Source: Sebastes aleutianus (lineage: Eukaryota > Chordata > Actinopteri > Perciformes > Sebastidae). From it: a stretch of DNA of 64,000 nt. The position numbers and the translations under genes are program-made. The notes below the pieces were generated by a model, which saw only the letters and a list, made by a program, of their open reading frames with translations, was not told the DNA's origin and did not search any database. Where the stretch lies: positions 10,312,534 to 10,376,533 of the forward strand of contig CAKAKS010000004.1 in assembly GCA_916700875.1 (NCBI GenBank), read 5' to 3'. Of this stretch, positions 13,854 to 24,866 are shown in pieces. Each line of letters starts with the position of its first letter. The first letter of the stretch is position 1.

Positions 13854-13860
<7 letters not shown>

Positions 13861-13919
<59 letters not shown>
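13861..13919 (+). repeat. (CA)n microsatellite
   Basis: About 29 CA dinucleotides in a nearly perfect run, the longest in the window. Confidence 0.95.
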
Positions 13920-13920
<1 letters not shown>

Positions 13921-16230
13921 AACACACACACGTACTGTCTCTTTAAGGTTATGAGTGAAACCCTTATGAGAAAAAAAAAAAAAACTCCAAATGTCTATCT
14001 CTCCTCGGGATGTCATGTGGGGCTGTTAAGACGCGACACCTGTCACAATCACCAGACCTTCCTCATCCCCTCCGGGCCGCAGGAAGCGGCCAAGGTCAAA
14101 CTCTTTAAAGGAGAGGAAGGGAGAAAGGGGGAAAGAAGTGACTAACGACGGACAGTCACAAAGAATCAGATCTGTCAAGTTCAAGCTGTAAAACCTCGGT
14201 GGAGTCGGAGGCTGCATATGCATCTTTGTACGTGTGTTTGAGTGAGCATTACATGCAGCATTGCCCCCTGTGTACGCAAAGTATGTCTGCATATGTGGTG
14301 CATGCCTTGTAACATTTCTTCAGCTGACATAATTCAATTCCACAATAATTACATCCTACTGCTACTTCCGCTATAATCTTTTCGCACTCTTCAACCGTCC
14401 AACTTGTTGCCTTCTGTTTCACATTACGGGATGGCAAGGGAGCAGGCCAGAACTCTTTAGGATGGAGGAGGAAGGAGGGAAAGGACGGAAAAGCATCTCA
14501 AAGTGGTGAAAACCTGGCGTCAATTTAACCTCCTCCAGCTGGACGTGTTTTGACAGCTGACAGGCGAAGCTTCATATTATGAAGACATTGAAGGAATAAA
14601 TCTCTTCCTCACTGACGGAGTCACAAGAGGCAAGTGTCCGAACCATTCGACGAACACGATGTTTTGAAATATAGCCTCCAAGATTCTTAGCTCGATCCTT
14701 TTGTGTGACACTGGGGGCCGACCGTACTGTAGGCTGCTAACCAAAGGCACTTCCTTGTTTTGACTCGCTTTTTCTTTTTCACTCCCTCATTCCCTCCCTC
14801 TTCTCTCTCTGACAGAAAAGCCTGCCCAGGCCCAGGCTTTGGTAGATAATGACATCCTCTCCCTGGATTAATTGTGAGGGACACATTAAGCAATGGGGCT
14901 GACACTCCCTGTAATTAAACTGTTCACACCGACGAGTTCATACTGGAACGCGTTCTCCTTTCTCTCTCGATGTGCTGCCGGAACTGTGGGCCTGTTTAGA
15001 AATGTGATGAGACGTTATAGTGGTGTGTCTCTGAGAAAAGTGGGTGCATCACCTTGTGAAATGTGTGTGCTCTGCCGGTGTTCACAGAAGTAGAATAACC
15101 ATATTGGCCAGATTATAAAACCCCGATTACAAGATGACCCCAGACCTGTTTTTGAATTAAAAGGCAGAATGAGATTTTCCTAAAAAACGATGTATAGACT
15201 GATACGAAAATAATCCCTCTCTATGACCCACTAGAAGTGTGAGGTGGTGTCTGCATCTGCAGAGACCCTGCCCTCTGTTCGCATTTTTTAATTTTGCTAT
15301 GTTCAGTACGTTTCTGGGCGTCAACCTCTATAAAAACGAAGCGACCAAGTGCCAGATCATAAGCACGCATTCAGGAGGAAGCTACGAAAATGGCGGACAC
15401 AGCACCTAAAAACGTTAATATAGTGAGGCGAAACGCCAAGCAGACAAAGCTCGTTCCAAAACAAGAGTGAATCTGGGGTCGACTTTTAACCCTCCTGTAA
15501 CCCTCGTTGAGCTGGCGAGGAGAGGCCAACTTGGAATGTTGTGTTCACAAACCCAACAAAACCTACCCATTCTGCGTTTCTAAGAAACACTTCAAACTAG
15601 AGACCATCTTGCGATGCAGCCCGGTCCTATGAAAATGCGTAGGAATGACACAATGATAATGGCCAAGGCAAAAGCGTGCAATACAAACGCAGTTGCTTTT
15701 GGCATGTCATTTGTACGTCATGTAGTCTGTACTGACTGCAATGTAAATGCATCCACGTAAATATGCTATGCTCTGAGCTAGTGACGTAGAATGAAAAGTG
15801 AGAAAAACTGCTTATGGTGGGTGGGATGGGAGGCGCATGGGTCCAACAAACACAGGACTTTCAACCATGGAGACCGGTGTTCAGTTTTGTTTTTGCAAGC
15901 TACGTTAGTGACGTGTTTTCCATACTTATGTTATGTTGTTTTCGTATGTATACATACTTATTTGAAGCCCAACCATGATGTTTTTCCTAAACCTAATTAA
16001 GTGGTTTTGTTGCCTATAACGTAAATGGGTGGTTTTGTTGCCCCCTGCTGGTATTGCACTTTCATACATTTGTTTAATATTCATGCCCCGGCGAGGCAAA
16101 AGGTGACACTGACACGCTATCCTCTGGTGGACAGGTGGATGTATTACATGCTTTAGTGTGATATTGGGTTGTACGATGGGATCACACCAGCCGCAACGGC
16201 AAATCAGGCCAGGACCGAAAGTGTGTGTGT

Positions 16231-16261
16231 GGGGGGGGGGGGGCAATTGACCCTCCCCCCC
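16231..16261 (+). repeat. G13 run with facing C-rich arm
   Basis: Thirteen G followed by CAATTGA and CCCTCCCCCCC. The G and C arms can form a hairpin around the CAATTGA loop. Confidence 0.8.
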
Positions 16262-17991
16262 TACTTCCGACACCATTGTTCGGACCACACCAATCTTCAA
16301 ACTCTGCCTTCATTTTGATCTCAACTACACACCAGTAAAGTTTTGTGACGCTGTCATGGTGACAAAATCTGTACACAGACAGACAGGCAAAGTTCACACA
16401 CTGTCGCAGCTGGTCATAAAATTACTCACATTTAATAAACCTGGTGCTAGAGAAAGAAAGACAAACCTTATAGAAAATTAACGTGCACCACTTAGCCAAC
16501 TGGTTGTTAAACAACTGAAACGTTGGCAATAGCTCTTCCCGCATCCATCCCGTCACACGCCCAGGTCTCTTGAAAAAGCTATGTATGGGCCTGCCTGGGA
16601 ATTGCTATTGTGTACGGCCCCTTGCTCCAAACAGCAGGTGCTAAACAGAGGTCAAAGAAGAGGCACGTGTATCACAGAGAACAATGCTGACTGAAAAAAG
16701 GGTGCAAAGGACAGACTAATGGAGAGCCCATAGCTCATTTAAGGTAGAGGTGGGTTCAAAGTAAACGTGCACAAACAGCTCTCAAGAGAGCTGTTGTATG
16801 GAAAGTTGTTCTTTAAGTAATTTGTGTCCATAAAAGCTCATACGTGTGAACTGGGAAGGAGGTGAGAGAGTCCATGTGTTTGATCTTTATCTGTTTTTCT
16901 TTTTTTTTACCCTTCTTTTTTAACCACTGTATACCGCTTTCACACATTACTGCCCAGCAAAGTCCGTGACCTTTTCAGGAACACAGGCATGTAGCCTTTG
17001 CAGTCATATCTCATATTGAGCTCCCTAATGCTCTGACTGTGGATGCTGTGCTTGCTGCTACGTCGCTCCTGTCCTTGCCTGCCTGCCTGCTTTGCTTTCG
17101 CCTCGGGCCATTGGGGCCCTCAGCGCTGTCCACTAAAAAAAAAAAAAAAAAAAAGAAAAAAAAACCCATCCGCTGTAATTGAAGAAGCCACTCTAATGTG
17201 ACATGCAGGAAGGTTTGCATACATGTTCTCACACTTACAAAATGTGCATGACGGTATACACACGTGCACAGGCGTACTATATAAATGCACACAGGCTTGA
17301 ATTCACACACATGCAGCTAAGCACATGAATGCACACACATGCACGCACACGCTGACCACATTGCTCTTTGGTAGAGGTTATTGGGGGGTTGGGAGGACTT
17401 CGGTGATCCCACGCTTACACACATGCACACACACCCACACACCATAGACCAATAGTTGCCCTCTGACTCTAGACGACCTCTCCTGTGCTACTGGAGCACT
17501 CAGCTCCTCCTTTCCTCTCCTGGTGTTCCTGTTATGGGTTCCTGCTCAGGAGCTGAGGGTTCTATTGTTGTGTGACAGCGGTTCCTGTGTATCTTTTCAC
17601 GGCCTGCTGCTCCCTCTGTCCGTCTTCCTCTCTCCAAAGCTTCTCCTTCCTTTACTCGAGTTTAGATTTGCATCTCGGGTGGCCCTCATCCTCACTTTTA
17701 CTGTACTGTTTGCACAGCGAGACTGATGAATAAACCAGGCGAAGTGCTACATTGCATTGTTGTCTTGTAAATAGAGTTACGACTGAATTGCTTTATTGCA
17801 GCAAGTTTAGAGGCCATGCTGATTTTATGATGAAAACTCCTCATTTACAGCGATGGATAAGAAATTATAGTAAATAAGGTAGTCTATTCGGTGTTTTGCA
17901 AGTTTATGTCCTGTAACAAACTGCAGCTTTACATCATATTATTTTGTCTGAAAGGCAAGGCAATGTAGAATATTTCTGTTTTGCAATGAGA

Positions 17992-18580
17992 TTAAAGCTG
18001 CAGTGGGCAGAAAGTTTAAGGCATCATTGGGCAAAAATTCCATAATAACCTTTCAGCATATTGTAATTCAAGTGTTCTGAGAGAAAACTAGACTTCTGCA
18101 CCTCTTCATGTCTCTGTTTTCAGGCTTTAAAAACACTAGCCTGTGACGGGAAACTTTGGACAATCAGGTAATTTTAGATAGAGCGTTCCTATTGGCTGTG
18201 CTCCGGCTGGTCGGCGGTGCTTGGTATTTCTTCAACAGATCTCAACTTGGCTGGTACAAACTTTCTCATTTTACAGCTAAACAGTACACTACAGGATATT
18301 TCTGAAAACATTTGAGGAGAGAAATAGGCATTACAGTAACAGAATATTGATTTGCCTAGTTTGACCGTTTGATCGGAGACGGCAGGCTCCAGCTCGGCTC
18401 TGATTGGTTGTTTTCCTCCGGTCTGTGAAATCTTGTAGATGCCATTAGGGGCACCGGAGGACACATGCTTTTTTTCATATCACCTGTCTCATGCACTACT
18501 GTCAGGATATAGTGACCGTTTCATAAAAATATATTTTTGTTAATCATATTTGCTCCATTTGTACCCACTGCAGCTTTAAT
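17992..18580 (+). mobile_element. TTAAAGCTGCAGTGGGC-family MITE, copy 2
   Basis: The left end is TTAAAGCTGCAGTGGGCAG. The right end is TACCCACTGCAGCTTTAA, its near-perfect inverse. The interior carries GGGCAAAAATTCCATAATAA, GACTTCTGCACCTC and CACTACTGTCAGGATATAGT. About 590 bases. Confidence 0.85.
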
Positions 18581-19084
18581 GCTACAAACTTTTTGTCACA
18601 AGTTAATTGGTAGAAAAAAAAGGATGACCCTGGTATCTCTCTGGTCAGGTGGTACCATCATGACGCTGCTGTATACATTAAAATGTAGAACACATCTTAC
18701 ATGATTAACAGCCAGCCTCCCAGACTCAGGTTATCATTACCACTCCAATCTGTGCTGCTTGACTCTCAACAGGTTTACTCCCCACCAACCACGCTGCTGT
18801 TGCAAAGCACCTTGGGTGTTCCCAAACTCGCCCGCTGGTAACCCATTACCTAGACATACGGAGACAAACGGCACGAAGGTACGCAAATGTTGATGCAATC
18901 AGGTTGCGAAAACATCTCCAGGGCCACCGCGCAAACCCCCCCAACCCCCTCTCTCCTCTCTCCCTCCTTCCACACTTCTTTTAATCTCTCCCTCTCTCCT
19001 TCAATTATCACAATGTCACCACCACCACCACTGGGAAACTTTCCTTTTAGTGAATTATCAGGGAAAGAGCTTTGCAGCGGGTAA

Positions 19085-19300
19085 GCCGGCCCTCTACTCT
19101 GTCATTGTCATGGCGGTGGCTCTGACAAAACAGTTTGCGTACCTGCTTAAGTATTACAGAAATTAACACCTCCCTTCCAGGTACAGTAATCAACGGGGTG
19201 ACGGGAGACAATTAATTAGGTCCATCTGCATCACTGCCTTTACATAATTAATGGGGCTCATTACTGAACCACTAGTAGGATGTGGAGCATGCTAGCACAC
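19085..19300. promoter_or_regulatory. Candidate conserved non-coding block
   Basis: Unique sequence with AGACAATTAATTAGGTCCAT, TACATAATTAATGGGGCTC and GGTACAGTAATCAACGG. Three TAATTA-type palindromic homeodomain sites lie within 90 bases. No frame or repeat explains it. Confidence 0.35.
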
Positions 19301-19636
19301 TCACTAGCTCAGAGCATGATAGCACTAAAAGCACCAGGAAAGTGAAGACTTTTGTTTGGTTGTTAGTTTGTACAAATTTCCGATTGTCGATCGCAGTTTC
19401 CTATTAAAATCTGACAACTTTTTTTTGGCTTATCCCAAAGGTTTTGTTGGCCTCAATGCTGAACCACCTTAAAAACTGTGACATTGCTCTTAGATTTTAG
19501 CAGAAAGAAACACCATTAACATACTAAGTAACATGAATGCAAAGATATATACTTTACTTTGATTGTACTATAGAACAGCTGTTAAGTGACAACCTAATCA
19601 ACCACACTTCATCATAAAGTAGCATACAAGAACATT

Positions 19637-19800
19637 ACTAGGGCTGTACCGAATGTTATTTTTTTTGCATTTGATTGAGGTATTCGAATGAAGCTTTGAA
19701 TGTCTGTCGTCATATTTCATGAAGTCATCACTCTAAAAAAAATCCTTGAACAAAATCCTCAATTTGAATAAAGTGATTCATGCGGATTAAATGAGTTAAG
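19637..19800 (+). repeat. Fragment of hAT-like repeat (TAGGGCTGTACCGAAT)
   Basis: Begins CTAGGGCTGTACCGAATG followed by TTTGATTGAGGTATTCGAAT. Only the left end is recognisable, so it is either truncated or diverged. Confidence 0.4.
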
Positions 19801-21799
19801 TCTTTTTTTATTAAAACGACTTTCAGTTTTGTCACATAAATACATGTACAGTCGGTGTGGACTGAGCGCTGCTGTGTGTGTGTGTGTATATTTGAGAGAC
19901 AGAGAGAGAAGGAAGAGAAGATGGAAGGTAGACTATTGCACGCAATGTTTCTGTAAGTTATTAATAACTTACTCGCAACGTTGCTCTGTCACCCAACAGC
20001 CCAAACCCGGGATATTTTCTAGTAAACTTTCCTGAACCCACACATCACTACTGGAATCTAATTCTACAAATAGTATAGCCTACTAATAATAGTGAATGTA
20101 GCTTATTTTTTTATCTGCAACTGTGCAGAAAAACCGGGTTTAAACAGAATGAATAGACGCAAGAAAAAAAAACTGTGCACCATACAAATGCTGATTTAGA
20201 ATTTGAATGTCAACGTTGTGAACGTTATTTAGTACGGCCTTAAACATAATGTTAAAGGTCTTATTGATAACATTTTTATGTAGATTTAAAAAAAAATAAA
20301 TAAATGAATAAAATAAATCCACAGTGCCTTTAGAAAGGTGCTGAATAAAAGTATGGCTTTTCCTGAAAAACAAATATTATGATTGTGAATTAATCATTTA
20401 AAATTTTTTTGGAGAGTCCAAAATGAATGTTTTGTTTATCTCTGTTGAAGATATCTAATGTTTGGTTCCCACTTCTAACAAGGTTTGTGTGCCAATAATA
20501 AAACAGCGTTGGTATCACGTAGTATCTTTGTGTCATCAGTTAATGTGGAAAAAACGGATACATGATTGACGGTAAGTGCCTGGCAATGACTTGTTGTGAA
20601 GTAAATGCAATGGAGCGGTGGAGGGAGAATCTGACATCTAGTGGCTCAATGTTATCAATAGCACTTTAAATAAAAAAAATAATCTCTTTATGGAAGTAAT
20701 AATGAAACAACTACACAAAAAAGTATGTAAAGGTGTGGTGTGACTTCTGGTATGTAAATAGCAGTGGGGAATTAAAAGTGTGAGGCAAGTCTTTAAGAAT
20801 TTCAATTATGAAAAATGCCATAATTGGTAGGTGAGCGAATGCCTCCTCTCTCAGCTGTTAACCACAACACTTGAGGCTAATGATCTTTGACGGAAACTCA
20901 TTCTTTTTCCTTCCTTCCTGGGATCAAATTAAAGAGCACACAGGTAGATACATCCTCGACTCATTCCCCCTCCTTGCTTAGCCGGCGAGCTCCGCTGCTG
21001 ACACCTTAACCCGAGAGTCATATTTAAACCTTGAAGCAACTCAAATGATCATATGGCATGAAGGAATCTATAATATAAAGTTAATTGGTGAGAAAGTAAA
21101 AATTAGATTATGTTTTATGACCGCCTTGTGAAAATTACAAGTTTGATAATAATAGGCCATTTGCAGGTTGGTTATTGAATGTGGATTCTTTTTTTATTGT
21201 TTCAGTGCTGGAGGGAGATAAGGCGTCAGATAGACTTTGCTGACTTCTGAGTTACAGCACACGGCACATCCGGAAAACTTGTTAATTGATTATAATCATC
21301 TATCATTTTGTTTTACTTGCTTTAACTTTACTCTGTTTAGTGTTCCTGCCCAGTATAAACAGTGGTAAAGGTCATGGAAATACACACAATATTGAGAAAC
21401 CTCTGATTTCCTCAATTAATGCAACATTTTATAGCCTGTTTTCTTATTTATATTTTAAATTAAAGTGTCTTTGTGCAAAAATAATGAATAGCCAGCTTGT
21501 CCCACTAGCGTGTTTTCGCATTATAGTCGATTCTGCACGTGATGTGACCAGTGATGACAGTTAAGGAGCACGAGATCCTGCTATTTCAGGTATAAAGTGC
21601 AAACTGGTTGACAGATTTCTAACTTGTTTCTATAAAAGGTTTCCTGCCTGATGCACAGTCAAGCAACAAATTACTACCTGTGATCCAATGCAGCTTAAAC
21701 ACCTCTAAAGGGTGCTACCAAAGAGATTCCTAAAATAACAGCTGCATGTTATAACCTACCTTAAGGACTAAATTAACCTTAAAATACTTTTCACTTGTG

Positions 21800-22830
21800 A
21801 TTCTCTAAATCATTTTCCATTTGCAGTTACCCTGTCTGGCATCTGACATACAACCGCTATCAAATTAGTCTAAAAACAAACAAGAAGCCTTTGCAGTTCC
21901 TGCTTGCCCCAGATCTGATTTGTTGAAAATGTCATTCTTTATCCTTTTAAGAGTGTACTGTTCAATAACTTTCTAAAATTGGCTCAATATCAGACTGCTG
22001 CTGTTCCTGTGAGTACCTTGTTTTCCTTTTTCCCTTTCTCTCTCTCTCGGCTAATGAAGGCCTCGTGGCCCACTGTTATTAAAATTACGCCCTTGCCTCT
22101 GATATTAATTGGGTCCGTAATAAGGAATGCGTCGGATTCATTATTTAATTGCAAGGGCACATTTGGAATACAGTTTCTGAAATGTATTTTTAATGAAAAA
22201 CACTACATCCTGACCTAATCATATCAACCTTATTCTATCTAATTAAGGATGCAAAAAATCATTAGAGTTGCAAAATATTAGCTTCAGCTCTGTCGGGCTG
22301 CTCCTTTGCTCGCCTTCATGAATATATTTTTTTTCCTGTCTATGATAAATAGTTAATGAGGGAAAAATGACAAAAATTTGCATGTAGGCAAATTAGTCTA
22401 ATAGGGATATGTCTTTGCTGAGTTAGGAAAGTGACCCTTTTCACAGGAGAAATTGTTACAATAATTATGAAATAATGGCAAGGCCCATCTTATTTTGATG
22501 AAAAATGGCCGGCTTGAATAATGTAAAAATCATAAAATGCAATAACCCTAAATTTTCATCATGCTGGAAAATGTGTTAACGTGTTAGCATTTTATCAGTT
22601 TAATAACGGCAAATTAGGGACAATATGAAGTATGCTGTAATTGTTGCTGTGGAGGGAGATATGCTGTAATGCGAGGATGATTTAGCAGTGCCACCACAGC
22701 AAGAGGCCATCAGCGGCTAAATGAAGCATTTTCTTAATCACAAACTTTGGGGGTGTAATTTCTTTCAAAGTCTCCAAACATTGGGAGGTTCAATTTTCTC
22801 CCAATAAACAGGTCCATCACCATCCCATTA
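21800..22830. promoter_or_regulatory. Candidate conserved non-coding cluster
   Basis: About 1 kb free of mobile repeats. It contains GGCTAATGAAGGCC, ATATTAATTGGGTCCGTAAT, CATTATTTAATTGCAAGG, GGCAAATTAGTCTAATAGGG and AGCGGCTAAATGAAGC. Density of homeodomain-like cores is high across the whole stretch. It is the strongest enhancer-like region by eye, in the same 20.7 kb intron. Confidence 0.4.
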
Positions 22831-23069
22831 GCAGTAGTGTAGTCACCTCTCAGAGCCAGGGTGCAGTTCATTAAGGCTTACAAGACAGGTGTAAAAAAAA
22901 AAAAAAAAAGAATAGGCAGTTTAAACAGCAGTTTAAAGGTTTTCTATACGGTATCCAGAGCATTAATACAGCAGCAATCAACTATTAGCAATGTAAAGGT
23001 ATAGTGGCGTAATGTCTACATGAGCAGATCTCCCTCTGTGTGTTGTAATCAGAGCTTCTCTGTACTTTG

Positions 23070-23345
23070 TTGACACTGGCGGGCCGGCCGTGTTTGCCTT
23101 TTAGTGCATGTTGGCTGGCTAGCTCACGGCCGCTGCTCTGCACTGCTCTCATACGGCGGTTACAGCTGATAACGCCATCCCGACCGACGGCGTCGTTACG
23201 GAAGCATAGCGCCCACCCTCCACTTCCCCCTCGGGTAAACACTCTTAGCTCTGTCTGCACTGATACCCTTGTTTCCAGTGTTAGCACTGTTAACCGCCAG
23301 CTCAGCCACCGCCACGTTGAGAGCTGTGTGGAGGCAATAGATGTG
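23070..23345 (+). repeat. Dispersed repeat, copy at 23 kb
   Basis: GC-rich segment with CTCATACGGCGGTTACAGCT, GATAACGCCATCCC, GCGCCCACCCTC and TTAGCTCTGTCTGCACTG. It matches 39215-39470 in the same order and orientation with substitutions. Boundaries and class are not determined. Confidence 0.65.
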
Positions 23346-24706
23346 CTCTAAATTTCAACATTGAGCACCTTTAACATTTGTAACTACGTATGTAGTAAGT
23401 TACAGGGTTAAACATTAAATTGTAAAGTAGTTTCAAGTACCAACGATGTGAACAATAACCATTTTCTGTGAAATGTCTGCCTCTAATTGTGTTCGTTAAG
23501 ATGCAGATTGCCTCCATTCACCCTGCGAGGAGTAGACCTTCAAAGTGTGGACTCATTTGCGGGGTTTCACAGATTGTCCAGTGATTCTAATTTCAAAATA
23601 AAACAAATATTAACTACTTTGATTCTCACAAAACACGTTTTGGATTAGTCAAGCTTGCCTCTACTCCTCCCTGTAAGACAAAATAGAGCACACGTTCTTA
23701 ACAGCCAGCCCATCTTTCGCCAACAAAAACGAGAATCGATTGTAGTAGTTTCTGGTTCCATTTTACCCCTTTACAGCCGTATGAACTTGTGCAAGCAAAG
23801 AGCAAAAGGAGTTAATGAACACGGAGAACACCGAGCGATGTGTGCCACTAACAAATCCTGCGGAATAAATTAAAGGGGGGCTGCAGTTTGATCGCTGTGT
23901 TCCATTTCCCTTATCTCAACAAGTCACATTTTCAATCACTATGCAAAGATTTTACATCGGGAGTCGGCTCGGTGCTAATACACTGCCCTTCCCCGTGTCA
24001 TCACCATCGACCTACGCCAGGCTGTCAAAGAAGCGTCAGCCTCTCCCAAGCCGTAGTAATTTCATGCGGACATGCATTTATGCCAACTGGAATCCTGCAT
24101 TGACACCAAGTTGTCCACATTATGCCCGGTGTAGCATAATGCACATGCACCCCCAGTATGTGTGTGTTGATTGAGCAGTCTTTTTTTTTTTTAATGAAAT
24201 ATCTTCGGAAATTGGTTTCCACAGACTAATCAGGCAGCCCGCTAGCCGAGTTTCTGTTTTGGTAATTATCTTGTACTAATTAGAATGAAGCTAAAGACCT
24301 CTGAGATGAATTCTCAGCTTTCTGAAATGTAACTAAAGAAAATGTAATGATATAAAATGAGCCTATCCTATACATCCTCTCGGACGTAATGTCTTCGTTA
24401 AAGTGACCGTGGTATTGATGAACGGCGCGATGCCATCATGGCTGCCGTTAAATGTTCCGTTCAGTATCGCACTCATTTTGCGTTTCCCTCAACGCCGCAA
24501 CATGGCGGAAACCTCCCAGGATTACAGACAACTAACTGTGATTCCTTCCCGATACACGGACCGATCTAACAAGACAACTATCAGTGACCTTTTGGTTCAT
24601 TCTCTCGTTAAGAAAACATCCATTAGCCCAATTAATCACCATGAGTTTGAGGAGAAGACCATTGTCTAGAGAGACAGGAGAGGCTGCAGTGTAGTGAGAT
24701 GCTTAC

Positions 24707-24866
24707 CTTGCGCCTCTCCCCATTGAAGCCTCTCCACTGCTCCGCCTTCTTGACGACGTAGCTCAGCTCCTGATTGGACAGCTCCAGGTCTTGAGGCAGG
24801 AAGTACGTCCCCTCCCTGGCTGTGAGCCGCTGAAAGACGTCCAGCATGCGACCGTCGTTGTGGAAT
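24707..24866 (-). CDS. Exon J of multipass membrane protein gene (soluble C-terminal region)
   Basis: Coding exon of 160 bases: one base finishing Arg, then 53 codons, ending in phase 0. The acceptor is CTCACACCACACCTTCCAG before ATTCCACAAC. The donor is CGCAAG then GTAAGC. It encodes residues 576-628, FHNDGRMLDVFQRLTAREG, then a charged segment YFLPQDLELSNQELSYVVKK and AEQWRGFNGERRK. The sequence has no low complexity and looks like a folded, well-conserved soluble domain directly after the last membrane helix. I cannot name the domain. Confidence 0.87.

Larger units (their letters stand above)
4003..24706 (-). other. 20.7 kb intron between exons J and K
   Basis: Joins phase-0 ends of exons J and K. 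It holds a repeat related to the 57.4 kb element (4045-4440), a short-period minisatellite (5350-5700), a G-rich degenerate repeat (9700-10040), TIR elements (10431-11034, 12822-13301, 17992-18580), several CA arrays and a repeat at 23070-23345. Between these lie unique AT-rich blocks at 6530-6930, 19085-19300 and 21800-22830. I saw no coding exon consistent with the gene. Confidence 0.7.

Noticed and set aside
16231..16261. Rho-independent terminator-like G/C hairpin
   Set aside because: It is a homopolymer artefact in an intron of eukaryotic DNA, and bacterial terminators do not apply.
24403..24669. 88-codon plus-strand open frame just beyond exon J
   Set aside because: No signal, domain or splice evidence. 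It probably reflects chance openness.
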